The notes below the pieces were generated by a model. It did no database searches, was not told the origin of the DNA, and worked only from the letters and a program-made list of their open reading frames with translations. The translations under genes were made by a program, and so were the position numbers. A DNA stretch of 64,000 nt from Pandoraea horticolens (GTDB lineage Bacteria; Pseudomonadota; Gammaproteobacteria; Burkholderiales; Burkholderiaceae), in contig NZ_CABPSM010000008.1 of the NCBI RefSeq assembly GCF_902459555.1, positions 124,001 to 188,000 of the forward strand, written 5' to 3'. This document shows, one piece after another, positions 26,442 through 36,417 of the stretch. Every line of letters starts with the position of its first letter. Position 1 is the stretch's first letter.

Positions 26442-26553
26442 AAGGGGCACACGGCGCCGGCGTCCGGCCGGTCGATGATGCGTCGTCGGGGGCCACCGGC
26501 CTGACAGACCGGCGGGCTATCCTATCCGGCAGACGGCGCCGGTCGGTCTCGCG

Positions 26554-27141
26554 TTACAGGCTTCCCTTCGTAGACGGCACGACACCCGCCGCACGCGGAT
26601 CAATCTCCACCGCCATGCGCAACGCGCGGCCGAACGCCTTGAACACCGTTTCACATTGGTGGTGGGCGTTGATACCGCGCAGGTTGTCGATATGGAGCGT
26701 GACGCCCGCGTGATTCACAAAGCCACGGAAAAACTCGATGGTCAGGTCGACGTCGAAATTACCGACACGGGCGCGCGTGAACGGCACGTGGAATTCGAGA
26801 CCGGGACGGCCCGAGAAGTCGATCACCACGCGCGAGAGCGCTTCGTCGAGCGGCACATAGCTATGGCCGTAGCGCACGATGCCCTTCCGGTCGCCGATGG
26901 CCTTGGCGACAGCCATACCCAGCGTGATACCGACATCTTCCACCGTGTGGTGATCGTCGATGAAAGTATCGCCTCGGGCCTCGACTTCCATGTCGATAAG
27001 GCCGTGGCGCGCAATCTGGTCGAGCATGTGGTCCAGAAACGGCACGCCGGTATCGAGCGTCTTCCGGCCGGCGCCGTCCAGATCGATCTTGACGCGTATT
27101 TGCGTTTCGCTGGTATCGCGAACGACTTCCGCAATGCGCAT
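26554..27141 (-). CDS. hisB: Imidazoleglycerol-phosphate dehydratase
   Basis: A 195-residue manganese enzyme (sixth step). The repeated His motifs are [16 protein letters not shown] and [19 protein letters not shown]. It is the monofunctional form, without the N-terminal phosphatase domain found in E. coli HisB, so a separate histidinol-phosphatase must be encoded elsewhere. It lies 27 bp after hisC. Confidence 0.97.
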   Translation of the reverse strand: MRIAEVVRDTSETQIRVKIDLDGAGRKTLDTGVPFLDHMLDQIARHGLIDMEVEARGDTFIDDHHTVEDVGITLGMAVAKAIGDRKGIVRYGHSYVPLDEALSRVVIDFSGRPGLEFHVPFTRARVGNFDVDLTIEFFRGFVNHAGVTLHIDNLRGINAHHQCETVFKAFGRALRMAVEIDPRAAGVVPSTKGSL

Positions 27142-27168
27142 GATGGTGAGTTCTCGTCGTATAGCTTG

Positions 27169-28233
27169 TTAGAGCGATGCAGCCAGGGCCTGAACCATTG
27201 CCGCATTCTCCGTGGGGGTGCCGACCGTCAATCTCAGGCAATTGGCCAGCAATACGTGCATTTTACCCACGTTTTTGATCAACACCTTGTGTGCGAGCAT
27301 GCCAGCGTGCGTTTTGTCCACATCCGGCACACGAACGAGCAGGAAATTCGCGTCGCTCGGGAACACCGTCGTACCGGGCAGCGCCGCCACGGCCGCAGCC
27401 AGCCGCGTGCGTTCGGCCCGCAATTCGGCCGCCTGCGCGTCGAGCACATCGAGGTGATCGAGCATGAATTCGGCACACGCCTGAGTAAGCACATTCACGT
27501 TGTACGGCGGGCGCACCTTGTCGAGTTGGTCCAGCCAGTCCGCACTGCCCGCCACGTAGCCCAACCGGATACCCGCCAGACCGAGCTTGGAGACGGTGCG
27601 CATCACCAGCAGATTCGGAAACTCCGGCAGGCGCGGCATCCACGTTTTCCGGGCAAACGGCTGATACGCCTCGTCGATCACCACCAGCCCCCGGCCAGCG
27701 GCGCGTATGAGTGCTTCGATGTCGTCGTCGGCAAACAGATTGCCCGTGGGGTTGTTCGGGTAGGCCAGATAGACCACCGCGCCCGGATGCGCCGCGATGG
27801 CGTTCAGCATCGCCGGCATATCGAGCGAAAAGTCGGGACGCAACGGCACGCCAACGAACTCGATGCCCGCAAAGCGCGAGGACATCTCGTACATGACGAA
27901 GCCCGGCGTCGGGGCGATCACGGCAGCGCCCGGACGCGCCGTGGCGATGGCGATCATGCTGATGATCTCGTCCGACCCGTTGCCCAGCAACAGCCGCGCC
28001 CCGGCCGGCACGCCCATCGTGCGCGCGAGCTTGTCGAGCAGCGCCTGCGGACGCGGCGCCGGGTAGCGGTTGAGCGCCACGTCGGCCAGACGACGCCCCA
28101 GTTCGCCGCGCAGTGCGTCCGGCAGGCCATACGGGTTCTCCATCGCGTCGAGCTTGAGGAAGCCGCTGGCATCGGACACGGGGTAGGTGCTCATGGCGAG
28201 CACGTCGGGGCGGATCACTTGATCGACGGACAT
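27169..28233 (-). CDS. hisC: Histidinol-phosphate aminotransferase
   Basis: A 354-residue fold-type I PLP enzyme (seventh step). [16 protein letters not shown] is the N-terminal substrate region; [34 protein letters not shown] and [16 protein letters not shown] (PLP lysine in SKLG) follow in order. It lies 42 bp after the secreted-protein gene in the operon. Confidence 0.96.
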   Translation of the reverse strand: MSVDQVIRPDVLAMSTYPVSDASGFLKLDAMENPYGLPDALRGELGRRLADVALNRYPAPRPQALLDKLARTMGVPAGARLLLGNGSDEIISMIAIATARPGAAVIAPTPGFVMYEMSSRFAGIEFVGVPLRPDFSLDMPAMLNAIAAHPGAVVYLAYPNNPTGNLFADDDIEALIRAAGRGLVVIDEAYQPFARKTWMPRLPEFPNLLVMRTVSKLGLAGIRLGYVAGSADWLDQLDKVRPPYNVNVLTQACAEFMLDHLDVLDAQAAELRAERTRLAAAVAALPGTTVFPSDANFLLVRVPDVDKTHAGMLAHKVLIKNVGKMHVLLANCLRLTVGTPTENAAMVQALAASL

Positions 28234-28275
28234 GGCGAAGAATGAGGTTCGTGTGTGAAGGTCGTGTAGCGCGAA

Positions 28276-28830
28276 TCAGTTGAAAGCGAAGGTCAGCCGT
28301 CCCGCATCGGCGCCGTCGATCTTGACGGTGCACCGGCGGCCGGTCTCCACGCTGCCGAGGGCGTCGGTAATGCGCTGCACGCGCACGCCGGTCTGCCAGG
28401 ACAGCGCCTGCGCCACGGCCGGACTCACACGCGCGGGCGACGCCTCGGCCTCGCAGCGCATGGCCACAAGGCGGTTGCCAACGCGTCCGAACACCCCGTG
28501 GGCGACTTCGTCGTCCGTGCCGCGCAGGGCGGTCTTGCCGTTGAGCCGCAATACGTAGACGTCGTTGTCGAATGCCTGACGACGCACGCACACCGTCAAA
28601 CGCTCGGCGGACGCACCGTCGAACGTCGCGTGCTGGCAGTTATTGCTGGCGGCATGAGCAGCGGCGCTGGCCGTGACACCGAGGGCAAACACGGCGGCAG
28701 CCCGCAGCGCAGCCCGCGCAAAGCGGGCTGACAGCGAAAACGACGGGGAAGCAGGAATTGCGCGGGTCCGACGCCAGGCGGCGGCCGGCGTCGTTTGACA
28801 GTACGCGGGCCGCAGGGCGTCGTCGCGCAT
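28276..28830 (-). CDS. Secreted protein of unknown function inside the his operon
   Basis: 184 residues from ATG 28830, which begins just 1 bp after the hisD stop (TGACATG), so it is translationally coupled. An N-terminal basic stretch is followed by a hydrophobic signal-like segment (FARAALRAAAVFALGVTASA) ending AAAHAASN. The mature part has four cysteines (NCQHATF, TVCVRR, AMRCEA and RRCTVK) that could form two disulfides. I recognise no domain and no catalytic motif. An exported protein has no obvious job in histidine synthesis. Confidence 0.75.
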   Translation of the reverse strand: MRDDALRPAYCQTTPAAAWRRTRAIPASPSFSLSARFARAALRAAAVFALGVTASAAAHAASNNCQHATFDGASAERLTVCVRRQAFDNDVYVLRLNGKTALRGTDDEVAHGVFGRVGNRLVAMRCEAEASPARVSPAVAQALSWQTGVRVQRITDALGSVETGRRCTVKIDGADAGRLTFAFN

Positions 28831-28831
28831 G

Positions 28832-30154
28832 TCAGGACTCGCGATGCGAACGGTATTCGGCACTGCGCGCGTGCGCTTGCAGGCCTTCGCCGTACGCCAG
28901 TTCGGCGGCAATCTCGCCGAGCATGCGGGCACCGCTCTCGCTCACTTCGATGAGACTCGAACGCTTGATGAAGTCGTACACGCCCAGCGGCGACGAAAAA
29001 CGCGCGGTACGCGACGTTGGCAGCACGTGGTTGGGACCAGCGCAGTAATCGCCCAGGCTCTCGCTCGTGAACTTGCCGAGGAAGATCGCACCGGCGTGAC
29101 GGATCTTCTCGCCCCACTGCTGCGGCGTCTCGGCCGAGATTTCGAGGTGCTCCGGCGCGATCACGTTGGCGATCTCGCAGGCTTCCGCCATATCCCGCAC
29201 CTTGACCAGCGCGCCACGGCCTTGCAGCGACGCAGCGATCACGTCGCGACGCGGCATCTCGTCGATCTGCCGCTCCATCGAGGCATGCACGCGTGCAAGG
29301 TATTGGGCGTCCGGGCACAGCAGAATCGACTGTGCGAGTTCGTCGTGCTCGGCCTGCGAGAACAGGTCCATGGCAACCCAGTCGGGGTTTGTCGAACCAT
29401 CGCAGATGACGAGGATTTCGGACGGCCCGGCGATCATGTCGATGCCGACGGTGCCGAACACACGACGCTTGGCTGCGGCCACGAAGGCGTTGCCCGGGCC
29501 GACGATCTTGTCGACGGCAGGCACCGTTTCGGTGCCATACGCCAGCGCCGCGACGGCCTGCGCGCCACCGATGGTGAACACGCGGTCCACACCGGCGATG
29601 TGCGCAGCGGCAAGCACCAGCGGGTTCTGCACGCCGTCCGGCGTGGGCACCACCATGATGATGTCCTTCACGCCAGCCACACGCGCCGGAATCGCGTTCA
29701 TCAGCACGGACGACGGATACGCCGCCTTGCCGCCCGGCACATAGATGCCCACGCGGTCGAGCGGCGTGATCTTCTGGCCCAGCACCGTGCCGTCCGGCTC
29801 GGTGTACTGCCAGCTATGGGTGCCGCATTCGATGCGTTGCTTCTCGTGATAGGCACGCACGCGGGCGGCCGCCGCTTCGAGCGCGGCGCGGCGCTTCGGC
29901 TCGAGGCTCTCGAGCGCTGCGGCCAGCGCCTCGGCGGGCAGTTCGAGCGCCGCCATGCCGCCCGCGCTCAGACGGTCGAACTTGTTGGTGTATTCGATAA
30001 CGGCCGCATCGCCGCGCGTCTTCACGTCGGCAAGAATTTCGGCGGCCGCGCGGTCGATGGCGGCGTCTTCGCTCGCCTCGAACGCCAGAACGTCGCGAAG
30101 CTGCTTCGCGAAGCCTTCAGCGGAGGAATCGAGTTTGCGAATATCGAGTTTCAT
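28832..30154 (-). CDS. hisD: Histidinol dehydrogenase
   Basis: A 440-residue zinc enzyme doing the last two steps (histidinol to histidine, 2 NAD+). Conserved blocks are [69 protein letters not shown] and [16 protein letters not shown]. The start at ATG 30154 overlaps the hisG stop by 4 bp. Confidence 0.97.
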   Translation of the reverse strand: MKLDIRKLDSSAEGFAKQLRDVLAFEASEDAAIDRAAAEILADVKTRGDAAVIEYTNKFDRLSAGGMAALELPAEALAAALESLEPKRRAALEAAAARVRAYHEKQRIECGTHSWQYTEPDGTVLGQKITPLDRVGIYVPGGKAAYPSSVLMNAIPARVAGVKDIIMVVPTPDGVQNPLVLAAAHIAGVDRVFTIGGAQAVAALAYGTETVPAVDKIVGPGNAFVAAAKRRVFGTVGIDMIAGPSEILVICDGSTNPDWVAMDLFSQAEHDELAQSILLCPDAQYLARVHASMERQIDEMPRRDVIAASLQGRGALVKVRDMAEACEIANVIAPEHLEISAETPQQWGEKIRHAGAIFLGKFTSESLGDYCAGPNHVLPTSRTARFSSPLGVYDFIKRSSLIEVSESGARMLGEIAAELAYGEGLQAHARSAEYRSHRES

Positions 30155-30831
30155 GCTGTTTGCCGGGACGCCTGCTCGAAGGCATCCAGAATAGGCTGCA
30201 ACGACTCACGTTTCAACTTGAGCGCAGCCTGGTTGATTACGAGGCGGGACGAGATGTCCATGATCTCTTCCACTTCCACCAGATTGTTGGCCCGCAGCGT
30301 ACCGCCAGTGCTCACCAGATCGACGATCGCGTCGGCCAGTCCCACGAGCGGACCCAATTCCATCGAGCCGTACAGCTTGATCAGGTCGACGTGCACGCCC
30401 TTGGCCGCGAAGTGCTCGCGCGCGGTCTGCACGTACTTGGTCGCCACCCGCAGGCGCGCACCCTGACGTACAGCATTCGCGTAATCGAAGCCCTTCGGTA
30501 CAGCCACAGACATGCGGCAGCGCGCAATGTTCAAATCAATCGGCTGGTACAGACCTCCGCCGCCGTGTTCAATGAGCACGTCCTTGCCGGCCACGCCGAA
30601 GTCGGCGGCACCATATTGCACATAGGTCGGCACGTCGGTCGCGCGCACGATGATCACCCGCAGGTTCGGGTCCGTCGTCGGCAGAATCAGCTTGCGCGAG
30701 GTCTCCGGGTCTTCCGTGACTTCGATACCGGCAGCGGCCAGCAACGGCAGCGTCTCCGTGAAGATACGGCCTTTGGAAAGCGCCAGCGTCAACGGCTGAG
30801 CGAGCGGCTGGGCCGGCTTGGCGGAACTCAT
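30151..30831 (-). CDS. hisG: ATP phosphoribosyltransferase, short form
   Basis: A 226-residue first enzyme of the pathway. [38 protein letters not shown] and [20 protein letters not shown] (PRPP loop) are typical. Length and the absence of the C-terminal regulatory domain mark the short HisG type, which needs the HisZ partner for activity and histidine feedback; no hisZ lies in this window. It overlaps murA by 4 bp. Confidence 0.96.
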   Translation of the reverse strand: MSSAKPAQPLAQPLTLALSKGRIFTETLPLLAAAGIEVTEDPETSRKLILPTTDPNLRVIIVRATDVPTYVQYGAADFGVAGKDVLIEHGGGGLYQPIDLNIARCRMSVAVPKGFDYANAVRQGARLRVATKYVQTAREHFAAKGVHVDLIKLYGSMELGPLVGLADAIVDLVSTGGTLRANNLVEVEEIMDISSRLVINQAALKLKRESLQPILDAFEQASRQTA

Positions 30832-32168
30832 GCAATCTCTCCCTGGCGTGCTTCGACACGCCGGATTCGCGCGCCCACGGCGCGCAACTTTGCCTCGATA
30901 CGATAATAGCCGCGATCGAGGTGATGAATACGGTCAACGAGCGTGCGGCCGTCGGCCGTCAAGCCCGCGACGATCAGGCTGGCGGAAGCGCGCAAATCGG
31001 TCGCCATGACATGCGCACCCGACAGGCGATCCACGCCGGAAATCCGCGCCGTGTTGCCGTCGACGCCGATATTTGCGCCCAAACGCATCAATTCCTGCAC
31101 GTGCATGAAGCGGTTCTCGAAGATCGTTTCGACGACCTGCGAGGCCCCCTCGGCAATGCAGTTCAGCGCCATGAACTGGGCTTGCATGTCGGTCGGGAAC
31201 GCCGGATATTCCGACGTCCGGAAACTCACCGCGCGCGCGCGCCGGTCCATCGTCGCGCGCAGCCAATCTGCACCGGCGCTCACGTTGGCGCCGGTTTCTC
31301 GCAACTTCCCGATCACGGCGTCGAGCGTGGACGGCACTACGCGACGCAGCGTGATGTCGCCACGCGTTGCCACGGCCGCGCATAGAAACGTGCCGGCTTC
31401 GATCCGGTCGGGCACGACATCGTGCGTTGCACCATGCAAGCGGGCCACGCCGGTCACCACCAGACGATCGGTGCCGATGCCCTCGATCTTCGCCCCCATC
31501 TTCACCAGCAGGTGGGCCAGATCCGTCACTTCCGGCTCGCGTGCGGCGTTGGCCAGCACGGTCACGCCGTCGGCGAGCGTTGCCGCCATGAGCAGGTTTT
31601 CGGTGCCCGTCACGGTAATCATGTCCGTCACGAGCGTCTCGCCACGCAGGCGTGCCGCCCTGGCGACGATGTCGCCGTGCGTCAGCATGATCTCGGCGCC
31701 CATCTTCTGCAGGCCCTTGATGTGCTGATCGACCGGACGCGCCCCGATGGCGCATCCGCCCGGCAGCGACACGCGCGCTTCGCCACAGCGGGCGAGCAAC
31801 GGGCCGAGCACGAGAATCGACGCCCGCATCGTCTTCACGAGGTCGTAAGGGGCCGCAGGCTCGGTGATCTGCGACGCGTCGAGCGTTACCGATTCGCCGC
31901 GGCGCTCGACCTTGACGCCCATGCGCGCGAGCAGTGTCAGCATGGTGCGCACGTCGTGCAGATCGGGCACGTTACCGAGCACCAGCGGCTCAGCCGTGAG
32001 CAGACTCGCGCACAGAATGGGCAGCGCGGCGTTCTTGGCACCCGAGACGGTAATCTCTCCTGCCAGCCGCTCGCAACCTTCGATTTCAAGGTGGTCCGCG
32101 GCCACGCGCTCGCCGGCGGCGGCCTCGCTGTTGCCGGCGGCGCCAGCGCTCTCTTGCGTAATCCTCAT
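30828..32168 (-). CDS. murA: UDP-N-acetylglucosamine 1-carboxyvinyltransferase
   Basis: A 446-residue enzyme for the first committed step of peptidoglycan synthesis (enolpyruvyl transfer to UDP-GlcNAc). The active-site Cys is residue 139 in [20 protein letters not shown], so the enzyme should be fosfomycin-sensitive in principle. [18 protein letters not shown] is the N-terminal substrate lysine region. The protein carries about 24 extra N-terminal residues ([12 protein letters not shown]...) relative to E. coli MurA. It overlaps the BolA-like gene and hisG by 4 bp each. Confidence 0.96.
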   Translation of the reverse strand: MRITQESAGAAGNSEAAAGERVAADHLEIEGCERLAGEITVSGAKNAALPILCASLLTAEPLVLGNVPDLHDVRTMLTLLARMGVKVERRGESVTLDASQITEPAAPYDLVKTMRASILVLGPLLARCGEARVSLPGGCAIGARPVDQHIKGLQKMGAEIMLTHGDIVARAARLRGETLVTDMITVTGTENLLMAATLADGVTVLANAAREPEVTDLAHLLVKMGAKIEGIGTDRLVVTGVARLHGATHDVVPDRIEAGTFLCAAVATRGDITLRRVVPSTLDAVIGKLRETGANVSAGADWLRATMDRRARAVSFRTSEYPAFPTDMQAQFMALNCIAEGASQVVETIFENRFMHVQELMRLGANIGVDGNTARISGVDRLSGAHVMATDLRASASLIVAGLTADGRTLVDRIHHLDRGYYRIEAKLRAVGARIRRVEARQGEIA

Positions 32169-32404
32169 TGCGCCTGATACTCCGTGGGCGTGAGGGTCTT
32201 CATCGACAGCGCATGAATTTCCGCCTTCATGCGATCGCCCAGCGCGGCGTACACGAGTTGATGACGCGCAATGAGGCGCTTGCCTTCAAATTGCGCGCTC
32301 ACGATGGTCGCGAAGAAGTGCTGACCATCGCCTTCGACGGCCACGTGTTCGCAAGCCAGACCGGCTTCGATGTACTGTTTGATTTGTTCGGGGGTAGGCA
32401 GCAT
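32165..32404 (-). CDS. BolA/IbaG-family protein
   Basis: A 79-residue BolA-fold protein. [20 protein letters not shown] then LVYAAL is the family signature. IbaG-type BolA proteins partner monothiol glutaredoxins in Fe-S handling. It overlaps murA by 4 bp, the usual arrangement for ibaG-murA. Confidence 0.94.
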   Translation of the reverse strand: MLPTPEQIKQYIEAGLACEHVAVEGDGQHFFATIVSAQFEGKRLIARHQLVYAALGDRMKAEIHALSMKTLTPTEYQAQ

Positions 32405-32422
32405 TGCCGATCCTAGAGAAGT

Positions 32423-33178
32423 TCAGTGACGCAGTTTGTAGCCGCGGCGCAGCAGATTCAGCGCCACGATTGCGAGTATCAGGAACGTCGCGCCGACGAC
32501 GGCGAGGCTCGTCTCCGGGGCCACGTCGGACACGCCGAAGAAGCCGTAGCGGAACCCGTCGATCATGTAGAAAAACGGGTTGAAGTGAGAGACAGCCTGC
32601 CACAGCGGCGGCAGCGAGTGAATCGAGTAAAACACGCCCGCGAGGAACGTCGCCGGCATGATCAGGAAGTTCTGGAACGCCGCGAGCTGGTCGAACTTCT
32701 CGGCCCAGATGCCCGCGATCAGTCCCAACGTCCCGAGAATCGCCGCCCCGAGGAACGCGAAGCCGATGATCCACAGCGGCGCGGCAAACGACAGATGCGT
32801 GAACGCCGCCGTCACCACGAAGACGCCCAGCCCCACCGACAGCCCGCGCACCACGGCGGCGAGCACGTACGCGCCGTACATCTCCCAATGCGAGAGCGGC
32901 GGCAGCAGCACGAACACAAGGTTGCCCGTGATCTTGGACTGAATCAGCGACGACGAACTGTTGGCGAACGCGTTCTGCAACACGCTCATCATCACGAGAC
33001 CCGGCACCAGAAACGCGGTGTAGGTGATCTGGTCATAGACCTTCACGCGATCTTCGAGCACATGGCCGAAGATCATCAGATACAGCAGCGCAGTGAGCAC
33101 CGGCGCACCCACGGTCTGGAAGCTCACCTTCCAGAAACGCAGCACTTCCTTATAGAGCAGCGTGCGAAAGCCGATCAT
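32423..33178 (-). CDS. ABC-2-type exporter permease (YadH-like)
   Basis: 251 residues with six membrane segments. FRTLLYKEVLRFWKVSFQTV is a typical N-terminus, and NAFANSSSSLIQSKITGNLV and LPPLWQAVSHFNPFFYMIDG match ABC-2 permeases of the YadH type. It overlaps its ATPase gene by 4 bp. The substrate is unknown. Position between mla and murA is common in betaproteobacteria, which hints at an envelope role. Confidence 0.93.
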   Translation of the reverse strand: MIGFRTLLYKEVLRFWKVSFQTVGAPVLTALLYLMIFGHVLEDRVKVYDQITYTAFLVPGLVMMSVLQNAFANSSSSLIQSKITGNLVFVLLPPLSHWEMYGAYVLAAVVRGLSVGLGVFVVTAAFTHLSFAAPLWIIGFAFLGAAILGTLGLIAGIWAEKFDQLAAFQNFLIMPATFLAGVFYSIHSLPPLWQAVSHFNPFFYMIDGFRYGFFGVSDVAPETSLAVVGATFLILAIVALNLLRRGYKLRH

Positions 33179-34101
33179 GCTGCCACCTCCTGCGCGCGCG
33201 AGCCGGACATGATCTGCACGAACACGTCCTCGAGATCGGCCTTCTGAATGTCGATGTCCTCGACGATGCCGCCCGCCGCACGGCAGGTGGCGAGAATCGA
33301 TTCCACTTCGTCGCAGCCTGCCAGACGCAGCGCGAACTGATGCCCGCCCGTGTCCTGTCCGTCGACCAGCAGGGGGCGCAGTTCGTCGGGCAGCGTGCCT
33401 TGCTTGAAACGCAGCACGAGACGCGTGCCCGCGAAGCGCTGAAGCAGCGAGGCAGTGCGCTCGAGCGCTACGACTTCACCGCGCTTGAGCATGGCGATGC
33501 GATCGCACAACGTTTCGGCTTCTTCCAGATAGTGCGTGGTCAGCACGATGGTGTGGCCTTCACGGTTCAGACGCGAGATGAACTTCCAGAGCGTCTGACG
33601 CAGTTCCACGTCGACCCCGGCGGTCGGCTCGTCGAGCACGATCACCGGCGGACGGTGCACGAGCGCCTGCGCCACGAGTACGCGCCGCTTCATGCCGCCC
33701 GAGAGCTGGCGCATGTTGGCATTCGCCTTGTCGGTCAGATCGAGGTTGGCCATCACTTCGTCGATCCAGTCGTCGTTGCGCGTCAGTCCGAAGTAGCCGG
33801 ACTGGATACGCAACGTTTCACGCACGGAGAAGAACGGATCGAAAACGAGTTCCTGCGGCACCACGCCGAGCTTGCGGCGGGCATTGCGGTAGTCTCGTAC
33901 CACGTCGTGCCCGAGCACGCTGATACTGCCCGCATCCGCGCGCGCGAGGCCCGCGAGAATGCTGATCAACGTAGTCTTGCCAGCGCCGTTGGGGCCGAGC
34001 AGACCGAAGAATTCACCTTCTTCGATCGAGAAGCTGACGCCCTTGAGCGCCTGCAACGCCTGATAGCGTTTTTTGACGTTACGGATTTCGATGGCGGCCA
34101 T
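33175..34101 (-). CDS. ABC exporter ATP-binding protein (YadG-like)
   Basis: 308 residues. Walker A GPNGAGKT, signature LSGGMKRR, Walker B VIVLDEPTAGVD and switch His in LTTHYLEEAE are all present, so it should hydrolyse ATP. The last 90 residues form the extra domain usual in YadG-type proteins. ATG 34101 (MAAIEIRNVKKRYQ) is chosen; the long open frame to 34350 runs through a 9-bp tandem repeat and does not look coding. Confidence 0.94.
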   Translation of the reverse strand: MAAIEIRNVKKRYQALQALKGVSFSIEEGEFFGLLGPNGAGKTTLISILAGLARADAGSISVLGHDVVRDYRNARRKLGVVPQELVFDPFFSVRETLRIQSGYFGLTRNDDWIDEVMANLDLTDKANANMRQLSGGMKRRVLVAQALVHRPPVIVLDEPTAGVDVELRQTLWKFISRLNREGHTIVLTTHYLEEAETLCDRIAMLKRGEVVALERTASLLQRFAGTRLVLRFKQGTLPDELRPLLVDGQDTGGHQFALRLAGCDEVESILATCRAAGGIVEDIDIQKADLEDVFVQIMSGSRAQEVAA

Positions 34102-34304
34102 GGACTGCGCGCACCCGTCTTGGCGGGCACGCCATTGTGTTCTCCGGTCACGGCTGGCCGTGGGCGCTGACCGCTGGGATCGCGGCAGCAGCCAAATCGG
34201 CGGCAAGGGTGCCCGGATGGAGATAACTGCCCAAAAGTCGGCAGAAAACCCCTGATTATAAAGGAAGCCGGTACTGGCCGTGCTTACAGCCGGTCTGGCA
34301 GTGC

Positions 34305-34349
34305 CGTAACGTCCATAACGCCCATAACGCCGGTAACGGCTGTAACACA
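34305..34349. repeat. Five imperfect 9-bp tandem repeats
   Basis: CGTAACGTC, CATAACGCC, CATAACGCC, GGTAACGGC and TGTAACACA follow one another without gaps; the two central units are identical. The repeat lies between the mlaB terminator and the exporter ATPase gene, upstream of its start on the minus strand. Such arrays can vary in copy number. Confidence 0.7.
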
Positions 34350-34385
34350 CGACGTTCGGCGGGCACTACCGCATGGCCCACAAAA

Positions 34386-34411
34386 AAAGCGCCGTAGGGA
34401 GACGGCGCTTT
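34386..34411 (-). terminator. Intrinsic terminator after mlaB
   Basis: AAAGCGCCGT (34386-34395) pairs with ACGGCGCTTT (34402-34411) around a 6-nt loop; on the minus strand it runs on into a long T-tract (GCTTTTTTTG). A strong end for the mla operon. Confidence 0.9.
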
Positions 34412-34440
34412 CTTCAGGGGCGGCAGTCCGGCCAGACGCA

Positions 34441-34698
34441 TCAGCTCGAGAGCAGATGGTCGACACCGTACACCAGCGCAAGGCTGGCCAATCCCGTCGG
34501 CAAGTTAGTGAACGCCAACGTCGCACCGCGGCGAACCGCATGGCGGCGCAGCGCCAGCAACACGGCAAGCGCCGACGAGTCGAAATGCGTCAGTCCGGCG
34601 CAATCGATCTGGGTTTCGCCCGCATCGATGCGATCGATAGCCTTTGCGAGAACGTCGCCGGCGGTGTCGTGCGTGAGGTCGGTCTGCAACGCGAGCAT
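34441..34698 (-). CDS. mlaB: MlaB, STAS-domain subunit of the phospholipid transporter
   Basis: An 85-residue STAS-domain protein that binds MlaF and supports assembly and activity of the MlaFEDB complex. CAGLTHFDSSALAVLLALRR is the STAS signature with its conserved Asp-Ser-Ser. It lies 4 bp after mlaC and is the last gene before a strong terminator. Confidence 0.93.
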   Translation of the reverse strand: MLALQTDLTHDTAGDVLAKAIDRIDAGETQIDCAGLTHFDSSALAVLLALRRHAVRRGATLAFTNLPTGLASLALVYGVDHLLSS

Positions 34699-34702
34699 GC
34701 GC

Positions 34703-35323
34703 TTACTTGCCGCCGGCGAGTTGCTGGTTGCGCTCGGTCAGGAACTTGATCAGGCCATCGATGCCCGATTGATTGACCTTCTCCGAGAATTGATTGCGGT
34801 ACGTCTGGATGAGCCAGGCGCCCAGCACGTTTAAGTCGTACAGCTTCCATTCGCCGCTGGCCGTCTTGTACAGGCGGTAGTCGAGTTCGACCGGCTGACC
34901 GTTGTTGATGACATCGGTGTAGACCACGACGTCGGTGTCGTTCGGCTGAGCGCGAAACGGCTTGTAGTTGATCTGCTGGTCACGAATCTGCGCAATGGCG
35001 CCTGCATACGTGCGCAGCAACAACATCTTGAACTGCTCCGTCAGTTGCTGACGCTGAACTTCGGTCGCCGTTGCCCAAGCGCGGCCCGTCGCCAATTGTG
35101 TGGTCCGCTTGAAGTCGGCGTGCGGCATGATCTTCTGCTCGACCAGCTTGGTGATGCTGTTCAGATCGCCCTTCTGGATGTTCGGATCGCTCTTGGCGGC
35201 GATCATGACTTCGGTCACGGTCTGCTTGACCAGCACTTCCGGGGCCTGCGCCTGCGCCACGGCGGAGCCGGCGGCGGTGTACGTCATGAACGCCATGACG
35301 GGAATGAGCCAGAACTTCTTCAT
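34703..35323 (-). CDS. mlaC: MlaC, periplasmic phospholipid-binding protein
   Basis: A 206-residue lipid shuttle between MlaA at the outer membrane and MlaFEDB at the inner membrane. A signal peptide (MKKFWLIPVMAFMTYTAAGS, ending AVAQA) precedes the Tol_Tol_Ttg2 domain (KIMPHADFKRTTQLATGRAW, then LTEQFKMLLLRTYAGAI and WKLYDLNVLGAWLIQTYRNQ). ATG 35323 fits; the longer frame is non-coding. Confidence 0.95.
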   Translation of the reverse strand: MKKFWLIPVMAFMTYTAAGSAVAQAQAPEVLVKQTVTEVMIAAKSDPNIQKGDLNSITKLVEQKIMPHADFKRTTQLATGRAWATATEVQRQQLTEQFKMLLLRTYAGAIAQIRDQQINYKPFRAQPNDTDVVVYTDVINNGQPVELDYRLYKTASGEWKLYDLNVLGAWLIQTYRNQFSEKVNQSGIDGLIKFLTERNQQLAGGK

Positions 35324-35510
35324 TGTGGACTTCCTCTTTCGAGTAACGAGTGTTGCGAGATTGGATACCCGCGTCGTGTCTTGAGTTCTCGGAATGACGG
35401 CAGTGTCGTGTAACAAACTGTTGCCCGAAGGGCCTGCCGACGGCGCCCCGGCGAGCGGGGCGCGCTTCATATATTCGGATCGACGCCGAACTGCGCTCGA
35501 TCCGCGTCGA

Positions 35511-36413
35511 TCAACGATGGAACGGCAGGCCGCCCGGGACCAACTTTCCGGGCACCGGCGAGCCTTGCGGCACTTCCGATTCGCCCTGCGCGCCCGAGGC
35601 CGGCGCCGGTGCCGGCGCGCTTGCGCCCGACGCGGGTGTGGCCGGCATCGGCTGTTGCTTGCCGCCGGCGGCCCCTGCGGCGCCCGCCGCGTCCCCTTCG
35701 TCCTCGTAGTTCGGCAGCGTGGCATCACCCGATGCGCCGCCATTGATCAGGTACTTGCGACGCGCCAGATAGGCGTCCCGCGTGAACGAGTACGGATCGA
35801 GTGCGGCAGCTTCCAGCAGGCTCGATGCGTCGAGCAGGTTCGCCCGCGTGTTCACCAGACGCACGCCAAAGAGCGAATAGCTCACCCAGTCCGGCCTGAT
35901 GTAAGACGTCGGATCGATGACCATGTTGCCGGCCATGCCGACGGTGTCGCGCACGGTGCTCGGCCCGAGCAATGGCAGCACGAGGTACGGACCATCAGGC
36001 AAGCCCCACTTGCCCAACGTCACGCCGAAATCCTGGCTGTGCTTCGGCAGCCCGGCCGGCGTTGCGAAGTCGAACAGACCGCCCACGCCGAAGAACGTGT
36101 TGATCGTCAGGCGCATCAGATCCTGCGCGGCGGCCGTGATCTCCAACTGCAACAGATTGTTGGCGAAGTTGTACACGTCGCCCACGTTCGAGAAGAAGTT
36201 CGTGACCATGTCGCGCGCCGGATCCGGCACCGCGTAGCGGTAGCCCTTGGCTACCGGTACCAGGACAGCCTTGTCGAGCGTGTCATTGAATGTATACATC
36301 GAACGGTTGAAACCTTCGATGGGGTCAGCGGCATTCGGGTTGGTGACGGTGGCGCAACCTGCCAGCGTCATTGCGCCGGCGGCGAGCACTACCGAAGTAC
36401 GGAAGCGGGTCAT
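35511..36413 (-). CDS. mlaA: MlaA (VacJ) outer-membrane lipoprotein
   Basis: 300 residues. Lipobox LAGC puts the lipid on Cys20. The MlaA core (about 30-235) includes DPIEGFNRSMYTFNDTLDKA, INTFFGVGGLFDFAT, FGVTLGKWGLPDGPYLVLPL and PSTVRDTVG. It removes misplaced phospholipids from the outer leaflet and hands them to MlaC. The last 60 residues are a low-complexity Ala/Pro/Gly tail. Having mlaA in the same operon as mlaFEDCB is usual in Burkholderiaceae, unlike E. coli. Confidence 0.95.
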   Translation of the reverse strand: MTRFRTSVVLAAGAMTLAGCATVTNPNAADPIEGFNRSMYTFNDTLDKAVLVPVAKGYRYAVPDPARDMVTNFFSNVGDVYNFANNLLQLEITAAAQDLMRLTINTFFGVGGLFDFATPAGLPKHSQDFGVTLGKWGLPDGPYLVLPLLGPSTVRDTVGMAGNMVIDPTSYIRPDWVSYSLFGVRLVNTRANLLDASSLLEAAALDPYSFTRDAYLARRKYLINGGASGDATLPNYEDEGDAAGAAGAAGGKQQPMPATPASGASAPAPAPASGAQGESEVPQGSPVPGKLVPGGLPFHR

Positions 36414-36417
36414 TCTC

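Larger units (their letters stand above)
34102..34440. other. Intergenic region between mlaB and the ABC exporter
   Basis: 339 bp without a gene. It contains the mlaB terminator (34386-34411) and a run of 9-bp tandem repeats (34305-34349). The rest is unremarkable and must hold the exporter promoter if the terminator is efficient. Confidence 0.6.

Noticed and set aside
26656-30466. Long plus-strand frames opposite hisB, hisC, hisD and hisG (529 and 545 codons)
   Set aside because: They span the junctions of well-supported minus-strand genes and show shadow composition; no ribosome site or domain.
34305-34349. The short repeat array as a CRISPR
   Set aside because: Units are 9 bp, contiguous and imperfect, with no spacers and no cas genes nearby.
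34102-34350. N-terminal extension of the exporter ATPase containing RYGRYGRYG
   Set aside because: The extension is the translation of the 9-bp tandem repeat plus non-family sequence; ATG 34101 gives the normal YadG-type start.
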